A program made the translations under genes and the position numbers. Shown here piece by piece: positions 55,937-64,000 of a stretch of DNA of 64,000 nucleotides. How positions within the stretch are numbered: the first letter of the stretch is position 1; every line of letters begins with the position of its first letter. This DNA is from Streptomyces plumbidurans (GTDB taxonomy: Bacteria; Actinomycetota; Actinomycetes; Streptomycetales; Streptomycetaceae). The stretch spans positions 186,001 to 250,000 of the forward strand of contig NZ_JAFJSY010000001.1 in NCBI RefSeq assembly GCF_019857225.1. The letters run 5' to 3'. The notes beneath the pieces are model-generated. The model was not told the DNA's origin. It saw only the letters and a program-made list of their open reading frames with translations, and did not search any database.

Positions 55937-56585
55937 GTCCCGTCTCGTACGCCACCACCACCGCCTGGGCGCGGTCGCGCAGGGAGAGCTTGGTGAGGAT
56001 GCGTGAGACGTGGGTCTTGACGGTGGCCTCGGAGAGGTGGAGGCGGGCGGCGAGGTCGGCGTTGCTCAGGCCCTGCGCGAGCAGCCGCAGGACGTCGAGT
56101 TCACGGGGTGTCAGGGCGCTCAGGTCGCGGTGCAGGGCGGTGGTGCCGGGGTCGCTGCGGGCGAAGCGCTCCACCAGGCGGCGGGTGATGGCCGGTGCGA
56201 GCAGCGCGTCGCCCGCGCGGACCGTGCGCACGGCCGCGACGAGCTGCTCGGGCGTGACGTCCTTGAGCAGGAACCCGCTGGCTCCGGCGGTCAGGGCGGC
56301 GTAGACGTAGTGGTCGAGGTCGAAGGTGGTGAGCATGACGACGCGGGGTGCGTCGGGCGGCGCGTCGGCGAGGATGCGGCGCGTGGCCTCCAGGCCGTCC
56401 ATCTCCGGCATCCGGATGTCCATCAGCACCACGTCGGGCCGGGTGCGCCGCACCGCCGCCACGGCCTGCTCGCCGTCGGTGGCCTCCGCGACCACGTCGA
56501 TGCCGTCGGCGCCGAGGATCAGCCGGAATCCGGTGCGCACCAGGGCCTGGTCGTCGGCGACGACGACGCGCAGCGGAGGGTTCAC
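55902..56585 (-). CDS. NarL-family response regulator
   Basis: A 227-residue regulator: receiver (VVVADDQALVRTGF; phospho-Asp in VVLMDIRMPEMDG near residue 56; conserved Lys in FLLKDVTPEQL) and a LuxR-type HTH (LTPRELDVLRLLAQGLSNADLA through VKTHVSRILTKL). GTG start overlapping the kinase stop (GTGA). Probably regulates the divergent ABC exporter. Confidence 0.95.
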   Translation of the reverse strand: MNPPLRVVVADDQALVRTGFRLILGADGIDVVAEATDGEQAVAAVRRTRPDVVLMDIRMPEMDGLEATRRILADAPPDAPRVVMLTTFDLDHYVYAALTAGASGFLLKDVTPEQLVAAVRTVRAGDALLAPAITRRLVERFARSDPGTTALHRDLSALTPRELDVLRLLAQGLSNADLAARLHLSEATVKTHVSRILTKLSLRDRAQAVVVAYETGLVSPRSSATEG

Positions 56586-57847
56586 GAGTGCTCCAACTCT
56601 TCGGTACGCACGGGGATCCGGGCCTGGACGCGGTAGCCGCCGAGCGGGCGCGGTCCGGTGCGCAGGGTGCCGCCGTAGACGGCGAGCCGCTCGCGCAGGC
56701 CGATGAGTCCGCGGCCGTTCCCGGTGGCCGCGCCGGGCCCTGGCGGGCCGCCGGTGTCGGTGACCTCGACGTCGAGGCCATGGTCGTCGTAGGCGATCCG
56801 GACGCTCGCCCTCGCGCCGGTCGCGTGTTTGACGGTGTTGGTGAGGGCTTCCTGGACGACGCGGTAGGCGGCCAGTTCGGCGCCTGGTGACGGGAGTTGG
56901 CGGGGTGTGCCGGTGACGGTCAGTTCGACCGGCAGCCCGGCGGCGCGCATCCGGCCGACGAGGGCCTTCAGTTGGCCGAGTCCCGGCTGCGGGGTGAGGG
57001 CGTCGGCGGTGTCGGTGTCCGGGGTGAGCAGCCCCATCACATGCCGCAGCTCCCCCATCGCGGCCCGGCCGCCCGCCTCGACCGCGAGAAGCGCCTCCCG
57101 TGCCTCCTCGGGCGACTTCTCCATGATCTTGCGGGCGGCCCCGGCCTGGATGACCATGACGCTCACGTTGTGCGTGACGACGTCGTGCAACTCCCTTGCG
57201 ATCCGGGCGCGTTCGTGCTCGACGGCCCGGCGCAGCACCTCGCTCTGCTCGCGCTCCACGGTCGTCAGCCGCGTCCGCGCCTCGGCGGCCCGCCGCCGCC
57301 AGGTCCGCAGTCCCACGGCGGCCATCACGACGGGCACGGAGACCAGCAGAGGCACGTACTGGGTCGGGACCGTGGGCTCGAAGTAGCCGTAGGGCGACCG
57401 GGGTGTGTCGGGCCGGCCGATCAGTCCGACCGCGACGGCGAGGCTCGCCAGCGTGGCCGGACGGTAGGGGCTGTAGGCGGCGGCCGAGTAGGCGGCGATC
57501 ACGCAGTGGTAGAAGGTGATCCGCTCGACGCTGTCCGGGGTCAGGGCCGTGGCGAGCAGTACGGTCCACAGCACGGCGAGGGGGTAGCGGCGCCGCCAGG
57601 CCAGCGCCGCCGACGCCAGGAACGCCAGGTCCCACAGGCCCACGATGCTGTGCGCATGGGCCTGCTCGTATCCGTCACCCATCGTGAAGCCGGCCGAGAG
57701 CGCGGCCAGCAGCAGAGCCAGGCCCGCGTCGAGGAACCGGCCGCGCCGCGTCGGCACGGGCAGCGGCCCGGTCGGACGCAGTAACGCCCCGGCCGCCTCA
57801 CGCATACGGTCCAGGACTCCCTCTCGCGTGTACCGCCACACCGTCAC
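56582..57847 (-). CDS. NarL-type sensor histidine kinase
   Basis: A 421-residue kinase with four to six N-terminal membrane segments (about 40-175), a coiled region, a HisKA_3 dimerisation box with phospho-His in RIARELHDVVTHNVSVMVIQ, and an HATPase domain (VVQEALTNTVKHA; GNGRGLIGLRERL). GTG 57847 behind CGGGAG is preferred to ATG 57922, which lacks a ribosome site. The arrangement with a divergent ABC-FtsX pair resembles systems sensing membrane-active antibiotics, by context. Confidence 0.92.
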   Translation of the reverse strand: MTVWRYTREGVLDRMREAAGALLRPTGPLPVPTRRGRFLDAGLALLLAALSAGFTMGDGYEQAHAHSIVGLWDLAFLASAALAWRRRYPLAVLWTVLLATALTPDSVERITFYHCVIAAYSAAAYSPYRPATLASLAVAVGLIGRPDTPRSPYGYFEPTVPTQYVPLLVSVPVVMAAVGLRTWRRRAAEARTRLTTVEREQSEVLRRAVEHERARIARELHDVVTHNVSVMVIQAGAARKIMEKSPEEAREALLAVEAGGRAAMGELRHVMGLLTPDTDTADALTPQPGLGQLKALVGRMRAAGLPVELTVTGTPRQLPSPGAELAAYRVVQEALTNTVKHATGARASVRIAYDDHGLDVEVTDTGGPPGPGAATGNGRGLIGLRERLAVYGGTLRTGPRPLGGYRVQARIPVRTEELEHS

Positions 57848-58052
57848 CGCCCCATTCTCCCGGGCGGCCGCGGCGCCGGGAATCCCTCCTGAGACCGGCT
57901 CGCGTACATCCCGCGCGTACATCTCAGGGATGACGCTCCACGGCCTCCTCCCGCTGCGGTACGGCGATTACCCCCGTGGGCCGTCGTGCCGCCCCCGGTG
58001 GCGTTCCTAGCGTCGAGGCACCCAGTCGATGCGCCCGACCGAGGAGACCGGC

Positions 58053-58799
58053 ATGACGACGCCACTGATCGAACTGCGGGACGTGAGCCGCCGCTACGAC
58101 ACCGGACCGCCCGCGCTGCGGGACGCGTCGCTGACCGTGAACGCCGGGGAGGCCGTCGCCGTCCTCGGCCCCTCGGGCAGCGGCAAGTCGACGCTGCTGA
58201 ACCTGGTCGCGGGACTGGACCGGCCGGATGCCGGGACGGTCACGGTGGACGGGGTGCGGGTGGACCGGCTCGGCGAGGCCGCCGCCGCGCGCTACCGGCG
58301 GGCGAAGATCGGCATGGTGTTCCAGTTCTTCAATCTGCTCGACGACTTGAGCGTCCTCGACAACGTGGTCCTGCCCGCACGCCTGGCGGGCCTCGGGCGG
58401 CGCGAGGCGCAGCGGCGTGCGGAGGCCCTGCTGCAGTCGCTCGGCATCGACCGGCACGCCCACGCCTTTCCGGGCCGCCTGTCCGGCGGCGAACGGCAAC
58501 GTGTCGCGGTGGCCCGCGCCCTGATGAACCGCCCGCCCCTGCTCCTGGCGGACGAGCCGACCGGAGCCCTCGACTCCGCCTCCGGCCAGGACGTCGCCCG
58601 CCTGCTGAAGGAACTCAACGACGACGGCCAGACGATCGTGGTCGTCACCCACGACCTGCAACTGGCCCGGGCGTGCACGCGCCGCACGGTGCGACTGGCG
58701 GACGGATGCGTCGCGGGCGACACCGACACGGCTGCCGGCGCGAGCACAGCCTCCGAAACGGCGACCGGCGCGAGCACCGACACGGAGCCGGTCCGATGA
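58053..58799 (+). CDS. MacB/LolD-type ABC ATPase
   Basis: A 248-residue ATPase: Walker A GPSGSGKST, Q-loop FQFFNLL, signature LSGGERQRVAVARAL, Walker B LLLADEPTGALD, H-loop VVTHDL. The C-terminal 25 residues are a Ala/Ser/Thr-rich repeat (GASTASETATGASTDTE). ATG 58053 behind GAGGAG; an earlier ATG at 58029 is less well placed. Stop overlaps the permease ATG. Confidence 0.95.
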   Translation: MTTPLIELRDVSRRYDTGPPALRDASLTVNAGEAVAVLGPSGSGKSTLLNLVAGLDRPDAGTVTVDGVRVDRLGEAAAARYRRAKIGMVFQFFNLLDDLSVLDNVVLPARLAGLGRREAQRRAEALLQSLGIDRHAHAFPGRLSGGERQRVAVARALMNRPPLLLADEPTGALDSASGQDVARLLKELNDDGQTIVVVTHDLQLARACTRRTVRLADGCVAGDTDTAAGASTASETATGASTDTEPVR

Positions 58800-61150
58800 G
58801 CGCGCTCTTGCGGGTCGTCGGCGCGGGAACGGCCCGTCGCCGGGTGCAGGCGCTGGTGATCGGGCTGGCCACGCTGATCGCGGTGACGGCATCTGTGCTG
58901 GGCGGGTCGTTGCTGGTGGCGTCGCGGGCGCCGTTCGACAAGGCGTTCGCGCGGCAGCACGGGGCGCATCTGAGCGCGCAGTTCGACGCCGGGCGGGCCA
59001 CGTCGGCGCAGGTGGCGGCGAGTGCGCGGGCCGCCGGGGTCGGTGCAGCGTCCGGTCCGTTCCCGACCGCCTCTCCCGTCATGGGCTTAGGCGGACAGGC
59101 CGTGGCGTCGCTGTCCGTCGTCGGGCGGGCCACGCCCGGTGGAGCCGTCGACCGGGTCGACCTGACCGAGGGCCGCTGGGTCCGCAAGGCCGGGGAGATC
59201 GTCGTGTCGGCGGACACCGGACCGGCCGTGCCCCTCGGCCGCCGACTCTCCTTCCCCGACCTGCCCGGCAGCCCCTCGTTGACGGTGGTCGGCGTGGCCC
59301 GCTCGGTCAGCCGTACGGCCGACGGCTGGGTGCTGCCGTCCGAGATCCCGGCGCTCAGCGCGTCCGGCCGGGCCGAGGGCTACCAGATGCTGTACCGGTT
59401 CACGCACGCGGCGACCTCCACCGAGATGAGCCGGGACCGGGCCGCGGTGGAGTCGGCGGTGCCCGGCAGCTCGCTGACGGGCGCCCAGTCCTGGCTGTCC
59501 GTGCGGAAGGTCGCCACCCGCAGTACCTCGCTGTTCGTGCCCTTCCTGGTCGCGTTCGGCGTCCTGGGCCTGGTCATGTCGGTGCTGATCGTCGGCAACG
59601 TGGTCGCCGGCGCGGTCGCCACCGGACGCCGCCGGATCGGTGTCCTCAAGGCGGTCGGCTGCACACCCGGCCAGGTCGTACGGGCCTGCGCGGCCCAGGC
59701 GTTGCTGCCCGCCGCGCTCGGGGCGGTGCTCGGCACGGTCGCGGGCCAACTGCTCGCCGTACCGCTGCTGTCGGACACCGAGGACGCGTACGGCACCGCA
59801 GGGCTCGGCGTCGAGCTCTGGCTGGATGCCGCCGTGGCCGGCGGGGTGCTGGCCGTGGTCGCCGTGACCGCATGCACCGCCGCCTGGCGAGCCGGACGCC
59901 TGCGCACAGTGGACGCGCTCGCCGTCGGCCGCACCCCCGCCCCCGGCCGAGGCCGACGGGCGGCGCGCCTCGCCGCCCGACTCCCGCTGCCCCGACCGGT
60001 CGGCCTGGGCCTGGCCCGGCCGTTCGCCCGCCCGGCGCGCACGGCCTCGATGGTCGCGGCGGTCGTATTCGGCGCGGCGGCGGTCACCTTCGCCACCGGT
60101 CTGTCCGGCTCCCTGGGCGAGGTGATCGCGGCCAAGAACCACAACGCCGCCGATGTCACGGTCGGCGAGGCCGTCCCAGGACCGGGCGGACCGCACACGC
60201 GTCCGGGCGGTGGCCGCCAGACGCCCGCCGATCCCGCCGCGATCACCAAGGCGATCGAGGACACGGACGGCACCCGCAGGTACTACGGCACCGCCACCGC
60301 GCAGGCGGCCCTGGCCGGTGTCTCCGGGGAGATCAGTCTGGTCGCGTACGACGGGGACGCCTCCTGGGGCGGCTTCCGGATGGTCTCGGGACGTTGGGTC
60401 CACAAGCCGGGTGAAGTCGTCGTCGCGTCATCGGTGCTGACCCTCGCCGGAGCGAAGGTCGGCGACACGATCACGCTCCGAGTGCACGGCAAGCCCGTGC
60501 CGGTGCGGATCGTCGGAGAGGTCTTCGACACCGGCGACGACGGCACCCGCGTCTTCACCGACGCGGCCACCCTGTGGTCCGCCCTGCCGGACCTGAAGCC
60601 CACGACGTACGCGATCGATCTGACGGCGGGCACGGACAAGGACGCCTATGTGAAGGCGCTCGACTCGGCGTTGCAGCCGCTGGGCACCAGTGCGACCGGC
60701 GAGAAGTACGTCAACGGCAGCGACAGTGTCACGGTCATCGACGCCCTTACCGCGTTCCTCACGGCGCTGCTGATCTGCGTGGCCGCGCTCGGCGTGCTGG
60801 GCGGCGTCGTCCTCGACACCCATGAACGCATCCGGGACCTCGGCATCCACAAGGCGCTGGGCATGACGCCCCGTCAGACCGTCACGCTCGTCATCACCTC
60901 GGTGCTGCTGCCCGGCATCGTGGGAGGCGCGCTGGGCGTGCCGCTCGGGGTCGCGGTGCACGACGCGGTGGTACCGGCCATGGGCCACAGCGGCGGACTG
61001 CGGCTGCCCGAATCAGTGCTCGCCGTATACGGCACGCCCGAACTGGTCCTGCTCGCCCTGTCCGGCGCGGCCGTGGCCGTCCTGGGCTCGCTGCTGCCGG
61101 CGGGCTGGGCGGCCCGCATCCGCACCGCGACCGCGCTGCGCGCGGAGTGA
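58796..61150 (+). CDS. FtsX-family ABC transporter permease
   Basis: A 784-residue membrane protein with two FtsX domains and large extracellular parts: membrane segment 18-40, extracellular region to about 240, three segments (about 245-375), a fourth near 410, second extracellular region, and three C-terminal segments. IGVLKAVGCTPGQV and LGIHKALGMTPRQTV are the paired coupling motifs after each first segment. With the ATPase it probably exports or releases a lipid, peptide or antibiotic from the membrane. Coupled by ATGA overlap. Confidence 0.92.
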   Translation: MSALLRVVGAGTARRRVQALVIGLATLIAVTASVLGGSLLVASRAPFDKAFARQHGAHLSAQFDAGRATSAQVAASARAAGVGAASGPFPTASPVMGLGGQAVASLSVVGRATPGGAVDRVDLTEGRWVRKAGEIVVSADTGPAVPLGRRLSFPDLPGSPSLTVVGVARSVSRTADGWVLPSEIPALSASGRAEGYQMLYRFTHAATSTEMSRDRAAVESAVPGSSLTGAQSWLSVRKVATRSTSLFVPFLVAFGVLGLVMSVLIVGNVVAGAVATGRRRIGVLKAVGCTPGQVVRACAAQALLPAALGAVLGTVAGQLLAVPLLSDTEDAYGTAGLGVELWLDAAVAGGVLAVVAVTACTAAWRAGRLRTVDALAVGRTPAPGRGRRAARLAARLPLPRPVGLGLARPFARPARTASMVAAVVFGAAAVTFATGLSGSLGEVIAAKNHNAADVTVGEAVPGPGGPHTRPGGGRQTPADPAAITKAIEDTDGTRRYYGTATAQAALAGVSGEISLVAYDGDASWGGFRMVSGRWVHKPGEVVVASSVLTLAGAKVGDTITLRVHGKPVPVRIVGEVFDTGDDGTRVFTDAATLWSALPDLKPTTYAIDLTAGTDKDAYVKALDSALQPLGTSATGEKYVNGSDSVTVIDALTAFLTALLICVAALGVLGGVVLDTHERIRDLGIHKALGMTPRQTVTLVITSVLLPGIVGGALGVPLGVAVHDAVVPAMGHSGGLRLPESVLAVYGTPELVLLALSGAAVAVLGSLLPAGWAARIRTATALRAE

Positions 61151-61219
61151 GGCGGCGGCCGAGTGGGGCGGCCCCGGCGTGCAACCCTCTCGCAACCTTG
61201 CCCGTGCTGCCCTGGAGGC

Positions 61220-61597
61220 ATGGCTGAGCAGAATCCGCAGTACGAGGACATCCCGCGCGTCGAACTCACCCCCGCGGCCGCCGATCTGTTGCGCCGGCTG
61301 CGCGCCACGCACGGCCCGCTGATGTTCCACCAGTCCGGTGGCTGCTGCGACGGCAGTGCGCCCATGTGCTACCCGGAGGGCGAGTTCCGTACCGGCGGCT
61401 CGGACGTCCTGCTGGCGGAGCTGCAGGTCGAGGGAGTGGTGGAGCCGGTGACGTTCTGGATGTCGCGCAGCCAGTACGAGGTCTGGAGCCACACCCGGCT
61501 GATCGTGGACGTGGTGGAGGGCCGCGGCAGCGGGTTCTCGCTGGAAGCCCCCGAGGGGGTGCGTTTCCTCACCCGTTCTCGCGTTGTCGACGCATAG
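61220..61597 (+). CDS. DUF779-family protein
   Basis: A 125-residue protein with the cysteine-rich family motif FHQSGGCCDGSAPMCYPEGE (residues about 38-57) and the RGSGFSLEAPEGVRFLTRSR C-terminus. The three Cys and His suggest metal binding; the family is often found next to aldehyde dehydrogenases, but not here. ATG 61220 is used; GGAGG is only one base from it, so the true start may be the earlier ATG 61163 or expression may be weak. Confidence 0.85.
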   Translation: MAEQNPQYEDIPRVELTPAAADLLRRLRATHGPLMFHQSGGCCDGSAPMCYPEGEFRTGGSDVLLAELQVEGVVEPVTFWMSRSQYEVWSHTRLIVDVVEGRGSGFSLEAPEGVRFLTRSRVVDA

Positions 61598-61672
61598 CCA
61601 TCCCATTGATCACCCCGATCTGCTGCACTTCCCCTGAGGCCCGAGGCACTTGACGTTCTCTCAGGGGGCAAT

Positions 61673-62962
61673 GTGACGCATCGTCAGAGGCGTGTTGCGG
61701 CAACCGGATCGGATATGGGGGTGACCAAGCCGGAAAGAACGGTTCGAGCGTCGGTGAGATCGGCACTGACGCTTCTCACGGCATTCGGCGCGCTGGCCGG
61801 TGCGGCCCTGGTGGGGGCGGCACCGGCCAGCGGCGTGCAGAGCTCCACGTCGATCGCGCCGGGGGTCACCTACCGGCAGTTCGACATCCAGGGCGCCAAG
61901 GGACCGGCCCACGCCCATGTGATCACCGTCGACCTGCGCGACAGCCATGTCCGCCTGGGCCTGCTGTACCCGGGAGCCGTGGCCGCGCGGGCGCCCGTCT
62001 CCCAACTGGCCGACACCCAGGGCGCCGTCGCGGGTGTCAACGGCGACTTCTTCAACATCACCGAGACCCAGCACCCGGGCGTCGAGGCGACCGGCTCGAC
62101 CGACGGCCCGGCGATCGCGAACGGCCATGTGCTCAAGGCAGCGGTGCCCGACGGGCAGCGCTTCGGCCCGGCCCTGCCGCCCGGCACCAGCACCCGGGAC
62201 GTGCTCGGCGTGGGCATCGACCGCAGGGCCCGCCTGGACGCCCTGAGCCTGACCGGCTCGATCCGTACGCCGGCGGGACGGCTGCCGCTCGGCGGGCTCA
62301 ACCAGTACGCGCTGCCGGTGGATTCGATCGGCGCCTTCACCTCCGACTGGGGCGGTGTCTCCCGGATCCGCGCCACCTGCGGCACCGACACCGACCGGGC
62401 CGCGCCCTGCAGCACGGACACCTACGAGGTGACCGTCCGGCGCGGCCGGGTCGTCGCCACCTCCGACACCCCGGGCAACGGCGCCATCGCCGCGGGCACC
62501 ACGGTGCTCGTCGGACGGGAGGCGGGAGCGCAGAGGCTGCGGAAGTTCTTCGAGGGCGAGCCGGTGAAGGTGACGCACCGGCTGGTCGCCGCCCGCTCCA
62601 GGATCCCGTACAGCTTCGCGCTCGGCGGCTACCCGGTTCTGAGGGACGGGCGTCCGCTCGCGGGTCTGGACGACGCGACCGCGGCCGTGCGCACGGCCGT
62701 CGGCTTCGCGGACGGCGGGAAGCGGGTGTTCCTGTTCGCGCTGGACGGTGCGCCCGCGTACCGCACCGGCCTGACGATCGCCGAAGTGGCCTCCGCCATG
62801 CGGTCGTTGGGTTCGACCGATGCCTTCAGCCTGGACGGCGGCGGCTCGACGACGCTGGTCGCCCGCGCGCCGGGGGCCTCGGCCGTGTCGGTGCGCAACC
62901 ACCCGTCGGTCGACCCGGAGCGCCCGGTCGCCAACGGGATCGGGGTGTTCAGCGGGCGGTGA
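61673..62962 (+). CDS. Secreted phosphodiester glycosidase-domain (NAGPA-like) protein
   Basis: A 429-residue exported protein. Signal-type hydrophobic stretch near residues 31-50 (LTLLTAFGALAGAALVGAA). The catalytic-like domain shows GVNGDFFN (about 121-128), FALGGYPVLRDG, and the hallmark SLDGGGSTTLV near the C-terminus. Family members remove GlcNAc-phosphodiester caps or act on exopolysaccharide. GTG 61673 follows AGGGGG at four bases; ATG 61715 would give a shorter, more usual signal peptide. No operon partner. Confidence 0.87.
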   Translation: MTHRQRRVAATGSDMGVTKPERTVRASVRSALTLLTAFGALAGAALVGAAPASGVQSSTSIAPGVTYRQFDIQGAKGPAHAHVITVDLRDSHVRLGLLYPGAVAARAPVSQLADTQGAVAGVNGDFFNITETQHPGVEATGSTDGPAIANGHVLKAAVPDGQRFGPALPPGTSTRDVLGVGIDRRARLDALSLTGSIRTPAGRLPLGGLNQYALPVDSIGAFTSDWGGVSRIRATCGTDTDRAAPCSTDTYEVTVRRGRVVATSDTPGNGAIAAGTTVLVGREAGAQRLRKFFEGEPVKVTHRLVAARSRIPYSFALGGYPVLRDGRPLAGLDDATAAVRTAVGFADGGKRVFLFALDGAPAYRTGLTIAEVASAMRSLGSTDAFSLDGGGSTTLVARAPGASAVSVRNHPSVDPERPVANGIGVFSGR

Positions 62963-62986
62963 TCCCCAACAGTCCTGACCCGGCCG

Positions 62987-63181
62987 TCACGGACGCAGAC
63001 TGCTGACGATGTCCGCCGTCGCGCTGACGCCGCTGTGAATGGTGGGCGCGATGTTCGTGCCGGCGAGATAGAAGCCGAGCAGCGCGCACACCAGCGCGTG
63101 GGAGACCTTCAGGCCTCCGTTGCGCAGGAAGATCACCGCCAGGATCAGTAGCAGCAGCACCACAGAGATGGAAATCGCCAT
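62987..63181 (-). CDS. 64-residue single-pass membrane protein
   Basis: A small protein with an N-terminal membrane helix (AISISVVLLLLILAVIFL), a basic turn (RNGGLKVSHALV), a second hydrophobic stretch (CALLGFYLAG) and a polar end. I recall similar tiny membrane proteins as widely conserved in Streptomyces but know no function. GGAGGAGG precedes the ATG, and part of it is in the arm of an upstream hairpin. Confidence 0.8.
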   Translation of the reverse strand: MAISISVVLLLLILAVIFLRNGGLKVSHALVCALLGFYLAGTNIAPTIHSGVSATADIVSSLRP

Positions 63182-63190
63182 TGTCAGCCT

Positions 63191-63251
63191 CCTCCGCTAC
63201 GCCGCCACGTCCGTTTCACGGCGTTCGGCGGCAAGTGTGGCGTAGCGGAGG
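63191..63251 (-). promoter_or_regulatory. Stem-loop covering part of the small membrane protein ribosome site
   Basis: CCTCCGCTACGCC and GGCGTAGCGGAGG form 13-base arms with a 35-base loop. On the minus strand the 3' arm ends in GGAGG of the GGAGGAGG ribosome site, so folding would hide it. It could equally be the terminator of the phosphodiesterase gene. Confidence 0.5.
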
Positions 63252-63292
63252 GTTCGTCCGGGCGGCTGACCTGTCCTCCGAACGTGTGGTGT

Positions 63293-64000
63293 CTACGCCG
63301 CTTTGTGCGCGTCCAGGAAGGCTTCGAGTCCTGCCAGGTCGTCGGTGTTGAGGTAGTCGACGTCGGCCGCGAGCAGCTCGCCCCACAGGGCGTCGCGCGC
63401 CGGTCCCGCCAGGTCGGGCGTGTTCCAGAAGCGGACCTTCTGTCCGCGGCTGTGCGCCCGGGCGATGATGTCGCGCAGCTTCTGCCGCTCGGCGTCCGGG
63501 AACGCGCCCTCGCCGAGCCAGGTGAAGTTGAGCTGCCAGTCGTCGCTGATCAGCGGGACGAAGGAGGCGGGCGCCGCGGTGCCGAGGTCGGTGAGCCGGC
63601 CGTCGTAGAAGGCGCGCCGTACGGTCTGGGCCTCCATCGGGGTACGCGCGGCACGGTCGCCCGAGATCACGTTGGTGACGGCGCCGGGATACACGCGGCC
63701 GTGGGCGTACGTGGTGAACAGGTGCCGGTAGCGCCGCAGATGGCGGTCGAGTTCGAGATAGGTCGACGAGCCCTCGGTCTTGATGTCGATGAGCAGCTGC
63801 AGCGGCCTGCGCTCCCCCCGGTACACGGAGCCGTGGTTGGCCCTGACGATCCTGGCGAGCGGGTCGAGGTAGAGGGACTCCAGGGTGCGCGTGGGGTCCA
63901 GGTCGTCGGCGGTGTGGCCGATCAGGAGCTGGTCGCCGACGAGGAAGATGTCGGCCTCGACACTGCCGAACCGGTGGTCGAGGGCGTCGAAGAGGGGGCG
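63293..64000 (-). CDS. Glycerophosphodiester phosphodiesterase/PI-PLC-like protein, N-terminus cut by window edge
   Basis: The frame is open to the window edge (235 residues visible). It begins in the window with RPLFDALDHRFGSVEADIFL, where E-A-D and the later GHTADDLD match the metal and His region of GDPD/PLC-type barrels; QLLIDIKTEG and VRFWNTPDLAGPA (about residues 66-76 and 193-205) fit the later strands. The first catalytic His lies outside the window. Probable substrate: glycerophosphodiesters. Confidence 0.82.
   Translation of the reverse strand, partial: RPLFDALDHRFGSVEADIFLVGDQLLIGHTADDLDPTRTLESLYLDPLARIVRANHGSVYRGERRPLQLLIDIKTEGSSTYLELDRHLRRYRHLFTTYAHGRVYPGAVTNVISGDRAARTPMEAQTVRRAFYDGRLTDLGTAAPASFVPLISDDWQLNFTWLGEGAFPDAERQKLRDIIARAHSRGQKVRFWNTPDLAGPARDALWGELLAADVDYLNTDDLAGLEAFLDAHKAA

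Noticed and set aside
57901-57923. Direct repeat CGCGTACATC twice before the kinase gene as a regulator site
   Set aside because: Two copies 13 bases apart in a divergent region are suggestive, but one overlaps a possible earlier kinase start, and I have no further support for binding.

Overview
The window is a stretch of Streptomyces (or close relative) chromosome. The evidence is about 70% or more G+C, strong third-position GC bias that creates long antisense shadow frames, SpoIIE-type phosphatases with PAS/GAF domains, mycothiol-linked formaldehyde chemistry, many GTG starts with GTGA/ATGA overlaps, and two intergenic repeats of a type I recall as common in Streptomyces. No rRNA, tRNA, CRISPR, phage or transposase was seen. 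No gap between genes exceeds 300 bases.

Layout. (1) 1-5.1 kb: two divergent PAS-sensor genes (one cut by the edge), a small membrane protein and a secreted streptogrisin-type protease with a chitin-binding tail. (2) 5.2-9.1 kb: a tight five-gene operon that I cannot assign to any described system. It encodes a 62-residue peptide, an unknown protein, two paralogous 306-308 residue proteins and a penicillin-recognising serine hydrolase. A palindrome sits in the control region of the peptide gene. (3) 9.1-34.5 kb: an almost complete choline/glycine betaine catabolic island. Choline is taken to betaine by BetA and BetB, and betaine is imported by an ABC system. Betaine is then demethylated by a Rieske oxygenase with its ferredoxin and reductase, dimethylglycine oxidase and sarcosine oxidase to glycine, and GlyA makes serine. 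FolD, PurU and a MetF-like protein handle the one-carbon units. A mycothiol-dependent formaldehyde dehydrogenase and a metallo-beta-lactamase-fold protein handle formaldehyde. An IclR regulator sits in the middle, and a GTTGC-N7-GCAAC palindrome recurs at three or more of the promoters. (4) 34.7-38.0 kb: pyruvate carboxylase. (5) 38.1-51.6 kb: a long operon for alpha-galactosides and oxidative (De Ley-Doudoroff type) galactose breakdown: secreted GH27 alpha-galactosidase, ABC importer, cytoplasmic GH36 alpha-galactosidase, dehydrogenase, lactonase-like protein, galactonate dehydratase, kinase and aldolase, with a GntR/FadR regulator and an unannotated 24-residue ORF. (6) 51.8-55.9 kb: a divergent, secreted multidomain GH2 glycosidase. 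(7) 55.9-61.2 kb: a NarL-type two-component pair divergent from an ABC/FtsX exporter. (8) 61.2-64.0 kb: a DUF779 protein, a secreted phosphodiester glycosidase-like protein, a tiny membrane protein and a cut phosphodiesterase gene.

The betaine island and the galactose operon both feed central metabolism (glycine, serine and C1 units; pyruvate and triose phosphate). The observations I rate highest are the five-gene peptide operon, the candidate IclR regulon defined by a shared operator, and a sarcosine oxidase delta-alpha fusion whose linker is a translated intergenic repeat.
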